A stretch of DNA of 64,000 nucleotides, taken from contig NZ_JHXT01000005.1 of the NCBI RefSeq assembly GCF_000687795.1, positions 1 to 64,000 on the forward strand, in the 5' to 3' direction. Of this stretch, positions 1 through 9,590 are shown one piece after another. Both the position numbers and the translations under genes were made by a program. Under the pieces are notes generated by a model. That model was not told where the DNA came from. It did no database searches and saw only the letters and a program-made list of their open reading frames with translations. The number at the start of each line of letters is the position of its first letter. The stretch's first letter is position 1. The DNA comes from Mycoplasma testudinis ATCC 43263. Its GTDB lineage: Bacteria; Bacillota_I; Bacilli_A; Mycoplasmatales; Mycoplasmoidaceae.

Positions 1-245
1 AAACCATTCCGGCGATTGGAGTTTTCAGAACGCTCGTATTCGCTTCTTCCTAAATGTTCATCCATTTCGGCTTTAAGAAGTGCATTCAGTGGTTCAGAAA
101 ATACTTCTGTCATTGATTTAATTAAACTATTGGCACTGCTAGCATCAAAAATATCTGGGTTTCCTAGTACCAATTGGTTAAATTGGTCCATTACTTTTCG
201 ATAATTTTCAGATTTAGGTGGTTTTGGAGTTATTTTCTTTGCCAT
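1..245 (-). CDS. IS256-family (Mutator-type) transposase, N-terminal part, cut by window edge
   Basis: About 81 codons are visible, read leftwards out of the window. After a lysine-rich start, the protein has the N-terminal signature of IS256 transposases: a stretch ending LNALLKAEMDEHLGRSEYER followed by SENSNRRNG. In the family this precedes the DDE catalytic core, which lies outside the window, so completeness cannot be judged. UGA is not needed in this part. An in-frame ATG at 257 is an alternative start; AAGG at 258-261 precedes it. The element marks a mobile DNA boundary next to the ribosomal protein gene rpmB. Terminal inverted repeats could not be recognised. Confidence 0.85.
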   Translation of the reverse strand, partial: MAKKITPKPPKSENYRKVMDQFNQLVLGNPDIFDASSANSLIKSMTEVFSEPLNALLKAEMDEHLGRSEYERSENSNRRNG

Positions 246-761
246 CTTGTTAATCATCCTTAATTAATTATTTGAATTTTAACACGATGCCAATTTAACA
301 CACTTATTTCATTACTACCTAAATCTGAATCATCTTATTTATGAAAATCTAATGTTATTAATTTATTAGCGCTAACTAGTTCTAGATTTCACAAATCTTG
401 TTTTTTTAAGAAAACTAACTATTAAAAATAAGGTTCACTTATTAAAATAAAAATTTTTGAATATAGATTTTTCGTCACTTCCGTAAACAAACTATTCATT
501 GACTTTACAAGATTCAAAAACCTCCAGTTGGGATTTTTGGTGTTTAATGATTTAATTTTACTAAGAAAGCTAAACAAAAAAACCTATTAATATTTCAAAC
601 CACAAGTGCTTTAAACTAACACACTAAAATCTATTAGTACTGAATAAAAGGTAAATTTTCTTAATCTGAAAATAGCATCTTTTCAAGAAAAATGGTTTTT
701 AAGATTAAAAGAATTTGAAAATCTAGGTATAATATAATACGCTTTTAACTGGAGGTACCTC
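246..761. other. Gene-free stretch between transposase and rpmB
   Basis: No convincing reading frame was found on either strand. The left part must hold the end of the IS256-type element and its terminal repeat, but I cannot define the repeat by eye. The right end holds the rpmB promoter and ribosome binding site. Confidence 0.6.
715..738 (+). promoter_or_regulatory. Promoter of rpmB
   Basis: Overlapping TATAAT hexamers at 728-733 and 733-738 lie just upstream of the GGAGG ribosome binding site (751-755). TTGAAA at 715-720 is a possible -35 box, but it sits only 7 or 12 bases from them, so the -10 alone is the convincing part. Confidence 0.55.
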
Positions 762-983
762 ATGGCACGACGTGACGATTTAACAAACAAGGGACCACTA
801 GGCGGAAATAATCGTTCGCACGCAATGAACATTACCAAACGCCGGTGAAACCTTAATTTACAACAAGCCAATGTTAAAACAGATGATGGCAAAGTTGTTA
901 AAGTTAAAGTGACTGCAAGAACAATGCGCACTTTAAAAAAACAAAAACGTTTAGCACCTAGTACAACTACTGCTAGCAAATAA
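762..983 (+). CDS. rpmB: 50S ribosomal protein L28
   Basis: 73 residues, the usual size for L28. The N-terminus [20 protein letters not shown] and the following TKRRWNLNLQ are typical of the family; the Trp is encoded by UGA. It is a structural protein of the large ribosomal subunit. The start is fixed by GGAGG at 751-755, and a clear terminator follows the stop codon, so it looks monocistronic. In M. genitalium and M. pneumoniae L28 also lies close to an OsmC gene and a sigma-like gene, as here. Confidence 0.96.
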
Positions 984-990
984 GAAATTG

Positions 991-1022
991 ACCATAGGAA
1001 AAAATCCTATGGTTTTTTATTT
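991..1022 (+). terminator. Rho-independent terminator of rpmB
   Basis: Perfect stem ACCATAGGA / TCCTATGGT with a short A-rich loop, followed by a T-rich run. Confidence 0.88.
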
Positions 1023-1276
1023 TAACAGTTAATGACAAAGATAATTGAATGCTCTAAAAGATCTCTTCTCATTATTAGCATATGAATAATTTCAAAGCAT
1101 CCAGCTAATCAACAATATAAAGATATAATCATTTACGTAATCAACTATTACAATTTAAACTTAAATCTAGTCAATTCTTCTAAAATATTTTTTGAATAAA
1201 CTTAAATAAATTCCCTTAATACTAAACTTATTCAAAAGCTGATTTATTTTTAACGATAACCGAAGGAGTAATAAAA

Positions 1277-1855
1277 ATGGAACATTTTGACATTTACTCT
1301 TTAAAAGAATTTTTACACGAAGACAGTCGTGATAAAAAATTGATATATCTCAGTTCATTTTTTTGAACATATTTTATTTTAACGATGGTTTATGATTTAG
1401 CTATTATTATAGCGTCAATAATTCTAATTTCAGTGCATAGTTCAAGCGGAGTTTATGGCGTACCATATGGCTTCTTGATACCAATTTTCATTGGTATATT
1501 ATCAATTATTTTAATTATTATTATGCCTTATTTTATGCTCTTGGTACTACCAAGACTTTATGGTAGAGATATTATTAAAAAAATGAATGTAACAAACCCA
1601 AAATGAAACCAAAAGTGATATTCTAAAAAATTAGGGCGTTACAGTTTTTATTTGAGAGCACTTTGCATCCATTATTTAAAACAAAACAATTTAAAGAATA
1701 TTTCAACTGCTACGTTATTATTTGAAGTATATCAAAATAAGGAATTTCTATTAGGCGAAATAAACTTCATCACCCACTACGAAAAAATAACAGGTAAGCA
1801 AGCTAAGTTTTATGATGGGTGACCATTATTCATAAATCCATTACCAATGGCTTAA
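1277..1855 (+). CDS. Membrane protein of unknown function
   Basis: 192 residues, with four in-frame UGA codons read as Trp. AAGGAG at 1263-1268 sets the start. Two long hydrophobic segments are visible, at about residues 25-55 (containing YDLAIIIASIILISV) and 70-95 (IPIFIGILSIILIIIMPYF). A soluble C-terminal half of about 90 residues, rich in aromatic and basic residues, follows. I recognise no family. It stands alone between rpmB and the converging pip remnant, and 293 bases without a visible gene precede it. Confidence 0.7.
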
Positions 1856-2807
1856 CTAATAATAACGAGGGTGTTTACTTCAATATCAGATAGCAAAATT
1901 TTTTGTTGCTTCTATTAACGCTGCTTTAATACCAGGTTCATTAGCAGCATGTGCAGCATAGGGAATTACTTGTAAAGATGCATTGGGTAAAACACTTTTT
2001 AATTCATAAGCCATATCAATCGGGCAAATTAAATCTTCTTTACCATGAATAATCCAAACAGGAAGATGAGATATTTTAGCTGCATTATTGACCAAATAAT
2101 TGTCAGGCATAAATGAATCGTTGACAGCATAATGTGTTTCCATTAATGCAGTTTGGTAATCAGTCCGTTCATCATAACCAACTTCGCGGCCATCTGCGTA
2201 TAACAGTGAAGCTTCTCATCTAGTTCATCTATGAGCTGCATCTTTTCTAAATTCCGAAGGATTTTCTTTTAAAACTTGATAATATCAAGATGTCGGAAAC
2301 TTACGATATTCATACGGAACTATCCGTGCTAGTTCTTGATAACCTAAGGGACGAATTCTAGCAGCACCATCAGGATTTGACAACCAATCTCAATCTCTTC
2401 TGCGACCTAAAAAAGTTGCTCTCAAGATAATGCCAAGAACACTAGTTGGATAGGTTTCACTATAATATAAAGCCAAAGTTGTGCCCCAACTTCCTCCAAA
2501 TACCAACCATATTATTAATTCTCAAGTGAATACGTAATTTTTCAATATCACTAGCAAGATATTGGGTTGTGTTGTTAATTAAACTAAATTGAGGCACAGA
2601 CCGACCACAACCGCGTTGCTCAAAAGCAATAACTTTATAAACATTAAGGTCAAAGTACTGAAAACTTTGCTCGTTAAATTCACCACCAGGACCTCCATGT
2701 AAAAATACTACAGGGATTCCGGCAGGGTTTCCTCTAACTTCATAATATATTTGAGCATTATTATCGACAGGTAAATATCCAGCTATGTTTTGTATGTTCA
2801 TGTTCAT
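1856..2807 (-). pseudogene. pip: Proline iminopeptidase, frameshifted once
   Basis: An alpha/beta-hydrolase of the S33 family, which removes N-terminal proline from peptides in the cytoplasm. The first 110 or so residues hold the oxyanion motif HGGPGG and FEQRGCGRS. The reading frame then shifts by one base at about 2505-2520 (AATAATATGG on the minus strand). In the next frame WLVFGGSWGTT, with the nucleophile Ser, continues without a break to the catalytic Asp (GKEDLICP) and His (AHAANEPG). The span is 952 bases, one more than 317 codons; removing one base would give a 316-residue protein of family length. The C-terminus needs UGA=Trp and ends at TAG 1856-1858. A fresh lesion, a sequencing error or slippage are all possible. 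Confidence 0.85.
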
Positions 2808-2875
2808 TTCTCAATTTTTCATTTTTCCATATTATAATAATTCCTAATGAAATTGAATAAATTAAGGATAAATTT

Positions 2876-3310
2876 ATGTTAAAAACTTACAATACTGAAG
2901 CTGTTTTAAATGAAGATGGCAGCATCAACGCTACTGCTCGCGGATTTAACATCACAATAGATGCAAAATCTAATAGTGGTAAGGGTGGTCAAGGAATGAG
3001 CCCAATTGACGCATGACTAAATGGGGTTGCGGCTTGTGAACTTTCCACAATTAAAGCTCATGCTGCAATTGAAGGATTTGAATTTTCTAATGCCAAAATT
3101 GTAATGGAATCACAACGTGATTCATTAGGTGGAGATGACCACTATTTTGGCTTGACAGAAATAACAGAACACATTTATATTCAAACTCAAGAAAGCAATG
3201 AAGCAGTAAGCAAAATTATTAAAAGTGCAAAAGAACGCTGCCCATTAGCAGCTACAGTAAAAAGAGTACAAGGTTTAAAAATACAAACTGTTATTCATAT
3301 TGTTCGATAA
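2876..3310 (+). CDS. OsmC-family peroxide reductase
   Basis: 144 residues, typical of OsmC/Ohr-type thiol peroxidases that detoxify organic hydroperoxides in the cytoplasm. The two redox cysteines expected for the family are present: Cys54 (in GVAACEL, just after a UGA-coded Trp in SPIDAW) and Cys122 (in ERCPLAATVKR). It is divergent from pip, with TATAAT at 2833-2838 in the intervening region, and is followed by a strong terminator. Its homologue in M. genitalium sits beside the sigma-like gene, as here. Confidence 0.9.
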
Positions 3311-3336
3311 TTTACCCTTTATATCAACTTTTACAC

Positions 3337-3367
3337 AAAGAACGAAAATTATTTCGTTCTTTTTTTG
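3337..3367 (+). terminator. Terminator of the OsmC gene
   Basis: Stem AAGAACGAAA / TTTCGTTCTT followed by TTTTTG. Confidence 0.88.
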
Positions 3368-3408
3368 TTTTGTTAATCTGATCTCGTAAGCAACATACTA
3401 GATTAGAT

Positions 3409-3442
3409 TAAAAATAGAAAAAACCCAGCAAACGGCCGGGTT
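3409..3442 (-). terminator. Minus-strand terminator
   Basis: Read on the minus strand, AACCCGGC and GCTGGGTT pair around the loop CGTTT (one G-T pair), followed by TTTTTTCTATTTTT. It lies 330 bases beyond the stop of the sigma-like gene and would end that transcript, leaving a long 3' untranslated region or a separate small RNA. Confidence 0.75.
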
Positions 3443-3774
3443 ATTTCTAATTAAGGCTTCACAGATTAACTATAAAGCAAAAACGGTATTACTACTAAAT
3501 AGATCTAGTCGAACTCACAAACAAAGGTTATCAAAATTTAGTTTTTAAATACATAACAACTATTTTCACAAACTTTTCTAAATTATTCTGTTTTTAGTTT
3601 AATTAGATTTGCCTGTAAAAATCTTTACGATTTAAGTGTTCAATCAAGTAACGATTCCATTAGCCTTGTAACGTAAGCGTTAAACTAAACCTAGTTCTAG
3701 CTTAAAGACGAATGCACTTGCTTGCTTTTCTTCTAGTTATCTTTCGTAAGATGTGGATCACTCCACATTTTTAA
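3443..3774. other. Gene-free region, possibly with a small RNA
   Basis: No protein frame was found. It is bounded by a minus-strand terminator on the left and a plus-strand terminator-like hairpin on the right, so a transcript could cross it in either direction. I looked for RNase P RNA, tmRNA, SRP RNA and tRNA signatures and saw none. Confidence 0.4.
3751..3773 (+). terminator. Plus-oriented terminator-like hairpin
   Basis: ATGTGGA, loop TCAC, TCCACAT, then TTTTAATT. The T-run is on the plus strand, yet no plus-strand gene precedes it. On the minus strand the hairpin starts a few bases after the sigma-like gene stop and has no T-run. Confidence 0.55.
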
Positions 3775-4383
3775 TTATACAAAATTCAAATTTTGTTGGT
3801 TTTTTAAAGAGGTCTGATAATTATTAATAAAACGTTTTTTCAAATAATAAATCTTGTGTTTAGGAACATGGTGATTTTTAACTATTTCTTTAAAACTTAA
3901 AGCGCCTGTCATCGACTTCAAAATCCTTTGATCTTTTGTTTTAAACTTTTTAATTAATCCATTAACAAAATCATTTGTTTCGACGTCGTGAGCAATGTCT
4001 GATGGTGTCTTTGGACGATTACAAAGCGTAGTATTTTCGTAATCTTGAATCGCAGATAAACGTTCTGGAGGAACATAGATTTCGCGATGGATTAACAGGT
4101 GTTTAAAATAATTACGAATATAATTTTTAGTAAACATTTTAACAAAGCTGAAAAATTTCATTTTCTTAGTTACATCGTATGTTTTTCAAGCTAGTTTCAT
4201 ACAAACATATACTAATGAATCCATTTCAGATATTTCTAAATGATCTTGAATATTTGTATAACTTGAGTAAATGTTTCTTACAGTAACTAACAAATATCAG
4301 CGATATTTTTGAAATGCTTGATTAAAGGTTTTTGGATCTGTATTGTCAATTTCAACTTGGATTTTATTTAATTTTGTTTTCAT
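3775..4383 (-). CDS. Sigma-70-like factor (MG428 / MPN626 type)
   Basis: 202 residues. Residues 20-95 look like sigma region 2: a chain starting FNQAFQKYRW, an acidic linker with EMDSLVYVCMKLAW, then FFSFVKMFTKNYIRNYF. Residues 148-185 form a helix-turn-helix like region 4 (KDQRILKSM, then SFKEIVKNHHVPKHKI). No region 3 is seen. The start at 4383 has GGAGG seven bases upstream. In M. genitalium the OsmC gene, the sigma-like gene MG428 and ptsI follow one another, and MG428 is reported to switch on recombination genes. The same neighbourhood here, with two inserted genes, supports orthology. By analogy it may control recombination and surface variation; that is inference. Confidence 0.75.
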
Positions 4384-4445
4384 TGGTTTTCCTCCAAGGA
4401 AAATTATCCTGCAATATGTTAAAAAGTTTGTCTCTTGTTTCGATA

Positions 4446-4500
4446 CAAAAAAAGAAACAAAAACAGTCACTTCTGTAACTTTATTTTGCTTCTTTTTTTA
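4446..4500 (-). terminator. Terminator of the PLP-enzyme gene
   Basis: On the minus strand GAAGCAAAA and TTTTGTTTC pair, with inner pairing AGT/ACT, followed by TTTTTTTG. The T-runs flank both sides, so it may work in both directions. Confidence 0.75.
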
Positions 4501-4535
4501 AATTCTTAATAAACTAAAATTAAACAGTTTTATAA

Positions 4536-5783
4536 CTAAACTATTCGGCTTTTTTTATTTTTAGCTTGAGCTGTTAATAAATCTAAAACCTCGGTTTCAG
4601 TAACTGGTAAGTCACTTAAAACTTTAGTAATAATTCCAATTGCTTTATCAATTTGTTCTTTAGTATGTTCTGCTTGGTAACTAGTTCGTAGTAAGCATTC
4701 GTTTTCGGATGTTGCGGGCGGAATCACTGGATTAACATATACGCCTTGTTCAAACAAAATTTTAGCTGCTAAAAGCGTACGCATCTTACCATATGAATAA
4801 ATAGGAATAATAGGAATATCAGTATGTCCTCCAATCTTTAAATTGTTTTGAAGCATTTTAGTTCTCGCATAATTTGAAATATCATTAACTTTTTTAACAA
4901 GTGCAGGGTTTTTAATTAATAACCCTAATGCACAACGGGCCGCTTCAATAGCGCTTGGAGGTAATGCTGCACTAAAAATAAACGGGCGAGACTGATGCAT
5001 AATAAATTCAATAACTTCTTTAGAACCACAAACATAACCACCAATACTTGCCAAAGTTTTACTAAATGTTCCCATAATCAGATCGACGTCATCTTCAAGA
5101 CCAAAATGTTCGGCTGTACCACGACCATTTTTGCCTAAAACACCTAAACCGTGAGCGTCATCTACCATAACTTTGGCACCATACTTTTTAGCAAGTGCAA
5201 CAATTTCGGGAAGTTTACAGATTTCACCAGACATACTGAATACACCATCTGTAATAATTAATGCTCCACTAGTTTCTGGGATTTCTTTTAAGCGCATTTC
5301 TAAATCTTCCATATCACTATGATAATAGCGAACAAATTTGGCATTTCCCAATTTAATTCCATCATAAATAGAAGCATGATTTTCACGATCACATAAAATT
5401 ACATCACTACGCGAAGCAATACATGACAAAACCCCTAGATTTGTTGTGTAGCCTGAAGAAAAAATTAAGCACCTTGGTTTTTTTAGAAATGATGCTAAGT
5501 CTTGCTCAAGATTAATATGAAGATCAGTAGTTCCATTTAAAAACCTTGATCCAGAAACCCCTGAACCATAATTTTTAAAAGCGTTAATTCCAGCTTCAAT
5601 CACTTCAGAATGACTAGTTAAACTTAAATAATTATTTGATCCGAGCATGATCACTTCATGGCCTTGCATTTTCACAATGGTATCTTGTTTTGATTCTAGT
5701 TGATGAAAATATGGATAAATATCAAGGGATTTGGCAAGTTTTGCGTCACTTATTTGATAACATTTATCGAATATGTCTTTCAT
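4536..5783 (-). CDS. Alpha-oxoamine synthase, serine palmitoyltransferase-like
   Basis: 415 residues, full length for this fold-type I PLP family (serine palmitoyltransferase, KBL, BioF). Visible features are GSNNYLSL (49-56), GSGVSGSRFLNGT (73-85), the cofactor-stacking His136 in ENHASIYDG, DDAHGLGVLG (208-217) and the Schiff-base Lys242 in GTFSKTLASIGG. Among the subfamilies the text is closest to bacterial serine palmitoyltransferases: YPYFHQLESKQDTIV near the N-terminus and INPVIPP-like VNPVIPPAT near the C-terminus. Such enzymes condense an acyl-CoA with an amino acid, the first sphingoid-base step. No such pathway is expected in mycoplasmas. Start: AGGAG before ATG 5783. It lies between genes that are close neighbours in M. 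genitalium, so it was probably gained. Confidence 0.82.
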   Translation of the reverse strand: MKDIFDKCYQISDAKLAKSLDIYPYFHQLESKQDTIVKMQGHEVIMLGSNNYLSLTSHSEVIEAGINAFKNYGSGVSGSRFLNGTTDLHINLEQDLASFLKKPRCLIFSSGYTTNLGVLSCIASRSDVILCDRENHASIYDGIKLGNAKFVRYYHSDMEDLEMRLKEIPETSGALIITDGVFSMSGEICKLPEIVALAKKYGAKVMVDDAHGLGVLGKNGRGTAEHFGLEDDVDLIMGTFSKTLASIGGYVCGSKEVIEFIMHQSRPFIFSAALPPSAIEAARCALGLLIKNPALVKKVNDISNYARTKMLQNNLKIGGHTDIPIIPIYSYGKMRTLLAAKILFEQGVYVNPVIPPATSENECLLRTSYQAEHTKEQIDKAIGIITKVLSDLPVTETEVLDLLTAQAKNKKSRIV

Positions 5784-6055
5784 AAGACTCCTATCTATGG
5801 GCTAAATAAAAAATAACAAATTTTATCTAATCTAAATTTAGATTAATTCGGTTTAGATTAAATCTAAGTTCTTAAATTTTAACAAATACGAGAAGATAAA
5901 AATATATTTCCGAGTCAAAATTAAAATAAGCAAATCCTAAGAACTTGTGAAAAATAAGATTTGATTAAGATTAATATGTTTTAAAGAAAAAAAACTTCAC
6001 CGAAGAATTATGAATAAGTGTTCTAACTTCTTGATAATAAAGACTATAGCAATAT

Positions 6056-7633
6056 TTACAAAAGTGGATGGTAGATATTCATAAAAGCCATTTTCCATTT
6101 AATAATACGTTTTTGATGTTTGCTAAATGTCTTGGGGGTAATCTTTGTACTTTGGGAAATTAAATTATTAAAAATGTTTGTGTAATTTTTGACAGTTTCA
6201 CTATCTTTAACAATTAACGCACTTTCATAGTTAATAAATAATGATCGGAAATCTAAATTAAAAGTACTCACAACAGTCACGTCATCATCAATCATGATTG
6301 TTTTAGAATGGATAAAGCCTTGGTATTCGTAGATCCGAATATCAGCATCGATTAATTTCTCATATTGAAAGCGGTTCATTGTCAAAATATAAGCCTTATC
6401 ATCAGGCATACCTGGTAAAATGATTTGAACATCGATCCCTGATAAAGAAGCGGTTCTTAAGGCCGTTAATACTCCTTCAGTAGGAACAAAATAAGGGGTA
6501 ATAATTTTGATTTTACTTTTAGCTTTAGCAAAAAGTGAGATTAGCATATCATGTAATGTTTTTTCGTTATAGCCAGGTGATGATTCGACAATTTGGGCAA
6601 TTACCTTTCGTTCAGTAGATACCAATTCAGGTTTTTTTAAGGATAAATAAAAATCCCGGTTTTCTAATAAATCATCCTGGTTTCTTTGATCTTTGGATAA
6701 ACCACAATAACTTAACCAATCTAAACAAAAAATAATGTTTAAAGTATTAACAATGTGGCCACTAATAATGACATTACTGTCTTCCCAGTTATTAAACCAT
6801 TTTTCATAGCGAATATATTCGTCGGCAAGATTAGATCCGCCATAAAGAGCATAAACGTTATCGACTATTAAACATTTTCGGTGACAACGAAAATTCGTTT
6901 TTGATGTATATCTAGTAAACGTAGCTGGATTAAATTCACCAATTAAAACCCCTGCTTCTTTCAACTCTTTTAAGATTGCAGCAGCCCCCCGTTTATAAGT
7001 ACCAACTCAATCATAAATAAAACGAACTTTAACCCCTTGTTTAACTTTTTCAATTAAAGCGTTAGCAATACTGCGTAATCACACACCATCCGAAATGATA
7101 TAGTATTGTAAATGAATAAAGTGTTTAGCTTTTTCAATCAATTTTAATGATTCGTGATAAAGGTTCTTTTGGTTTTGAACAACGAAAACTTCGTTGTTAC
7201 AATACACTGGGCGGCGTTGGGAATTAACGCCAAAATAAAATATTTGTTTTAGTAAATCATTTTTTTCAGATTCCTCATTTAAAAATTCATTAGTAAAGTC
7301 AAAATCCTCATGTCTAATGAACGAGGCTTGACGTGACAAATAATCTTTTCTTTTAAAGCGCAATAACGGGTTAATCCCAAAAATTACAAACAAGAAGAAA
7401 CCAAAAACCGGTAGTCCTAATATTACAAAAATCCAGCACATCTTGACATTTACAATCCGGCGGGAATTAAGTAAGTAAAAAGATAATAATACTTGTAGAA
7501 CATAAAAACAAACAATAACAACAACAAGATAAAAGAAAGATTGAAAAACAATAACTGTAACGACAAGAGCAATAATTGCAAGAATGGAAAAGTTTCCGGC
7601 AATTAATATCAGTATTTCTTTCTTTTTGTTCAT
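6056..7633 (-). CDS. cls: Cardiolipin synthase
   Basis: 525 residues. The N-terminus has two to three membrane segments (residues 6-55, then about 65-90), followed by two phospholipase-D catalytic motifs: HRKCLIVD with GGSNLADEY, and HSKTIMIDD with STFNLDFRS. Both HxKxxxxD motifs are intact. It joins phosphatidylglycerol units into cardiolipin at the membrane. The gene follows ptsI by 25 bases, so the two are probably cotranscribed. The ribosome binding site is weak. One internal UGA (after ISDGV) is read as Trp. Confidence 0.92.
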
Positions 7634-7658
7634 GTGCGATTAATTATGTTTTTATAAG

Positions 7659-9392
7659 TTAAAAATTGATTTTGTGTTTTTTCAAAAAGTTTTCAACTAA
7701 AGCACCAACTGCTTCAGCTGTTCCTAAACGAATTGCTTGTTCGGCTAGTTTTTGACAATCAGGATAATTTAATTTGGAAATAATGTATTTTGCTTTAAGC
7801 ATTGAAGGAGCACTCATTGAAAATTCTTTCAAGCCAAGACCCAAAAGCAAAGGAACAGCTAATGGTTCTCCGGCCATTTCTCCACACATCCCTGTTCAAA
7901 TTCCATTAAGATTTGCACCATCAATAGTGTTTTTAATTAAACGCAATAAGGACGGATTCAATGGTTGGTATAAATAACTTACCGATTTAGACATTCGGTC
8001 AGCGGCGAACGAATATTGGATTAAATCATTGGTTCCAATTGAAAAGAAGTCACAATGTTTTCCTAAAACATCTGCTAGAACTGCAGCTGAAGGAATTTCC
8101 ACCATGATTCCAACTAGTGGTTTACCAAATTTAACTTTTTGGGCTGTTAATTCTTCGCGACAAACTTGCAATAACGCTTTTGCTTTTTTAAGTTCATCAA
8201 CGGTAGCAACCATGGGAAACATAATTCCCAACTTTCCAAATGCAGATGCTCGAAGTAAAGCTTTTAATTGTGTTTTAAAAATTTCTGGTTGGTCTAAAGT
8301 TAAACGAATCGCCCGATATCCTAAGAATGGATTCATTTCTTTAGGGAATGTATAATAATTTAAAGTTTTATCCCCACCAATATCTAAAGTACGCATTACT
8401 ACTAATTCATTATTAGCTTGTTCTAACACACTTTTATATGCTTCAAATTGAACTTCTTCATTTGGTCATTCACTTGCATGCATGTATAAAAATTCTGTTC
8501 TAAACAAACCAACACCTTTAGCGCCATATTGTTTTGCTCCAGCCATATCATCTGGAGTACCAATGTTAACAGCAACAGAAACTTCGTGTCCGTCTTTTGT
8601 GATAGCAACTGGCTTAACAAATTGTAATAAAACTTCTTTTTCTTCAAGAAATTTGGCTTGCTTTTGTAGGTATTCTTTTTTGTCAGATTCGCTTAAATCC
8701 CAACCGACAACTCCACCATGTCCATCGATTACAATTTCTTGGTTTTGGGCAACATCTTTAGTAATTGTTTTTAGACCTACAACAGATGGAATTTCAAGAG
8801 TCCTTGAAATAATCGCAACGTGGCTTGTCCGACCACCGATATTAGTAGCAAAACCTTTAATGTATTTTTTATCTAGTAAAGATGTTTGCGAAGGTGATAA
8901 ATCTTCTGCAATGATAATTACATCAGAATTAATAGTCAATAAATCTGGTAATTCAGTATCGGTCATAATTGCCAATACGCGAGTTTTAATATCTTTAATA
9001 TCGGCCGCTCTTTCACGGAAGTATTGATCTGATAAAGACAAAAATAATTCGTGCGTTTTTTCGAATGCTTCATCTGTTGCTAAAACAGCATTTTTTAAAT
9101 TATTTTCTATCGCTTCTGTAATTTGGGCCATTAAAGTAGGGTCATTAATCATTTCGATATGAGCTTGAAAAATATTGCCTTGTTCTTCACCCAATTTTTT
9201 TGTAGCAATTTCTTTAACTTCTTTTAATTGCTCTGCTGCTTTAGCAAAAGCTGATTGCACTTTTTGGATTTCTTGTTTTACTTGGCTTTTTTTAATTTTA
9301 GCTTGGCTAATTTCAAAAACCGGTGTTTCTAACTTATATGCTTTAGCAATGGCGATCCCGTCTGATGCGCCAATCCCTTGTTTAGTTTGCAT
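7659..9392 (-). CDS. ptsI: PTS enzyme I (phosphoenolpyruvate-protein phosphotransferase)
   Basis: 577 residues, normal length. It takes phosphate from PEP and passes it to HPr for sugar uptake. The phosphorylated His191 lies in [10 protein letters not shown]. The C-terminal TIM-barrel motifs [22 protein letters not shown] and [10 protein letters not shown] are intact. I chose ATG 9392 because GAGG stands seven bases before it and the protein then starts [19 protein letters not shown] like its relatives. Two UGA codons serve as Trp. Confidence 0.96.
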
Positions 9393-9550
9393 TTTTTTAC
9401 CTCGTTTAATATCCCATTTATATGAATAACAATAATCTATTTTAAATTTCAATATCTAGAATTTAAATAAAACAATACAAAAAATTATTCAGATTGAAAC
9501 CAAAAGTAAGTGATGTTTTTAAAAATATTTAAAAATTTTTTTCTCACTTT

Positions 9551-9576
9551 TTGCTTGTTTTCGACATTTATATTAT
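9551..9576 (+). promoter_or_regulatory. Promoter of the large surface-protein gene
   Basis: TTGCTT at 9551-9556 and TATTAT at 9571-9576, with a GTAGGAGA ribosome binding site before ATG 9591. The spacer is 14 bases, shorter than usual. Confidence 0.5.
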
Positions 9577-9590
9577 GTAGGAGAACAAAA

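Noticed and set aside
3443..3774. RNase P RNA, tmRNA or SRP RNA in the gap beside the sigma-like gene
   Set aside because: None of the conserved cores (such as GAGGAAAGTC, a tRNA-like end or the SRP tetraloop region) could be found on either strand.
8423..8647. Apparent breaks of ptsI, infB, nusA, cysS, prfA and others at UGA
   Set aside because: Not pseudogenes: UGA falls where homologues have Trp, over and over. It shows genetic code 4, not decay.
8482..9027. Long plus-strand frame opposite ptsI
   Set aside because: No ribosome binding site, no family pattern, and ptsI on the other strand is complete with its active site.
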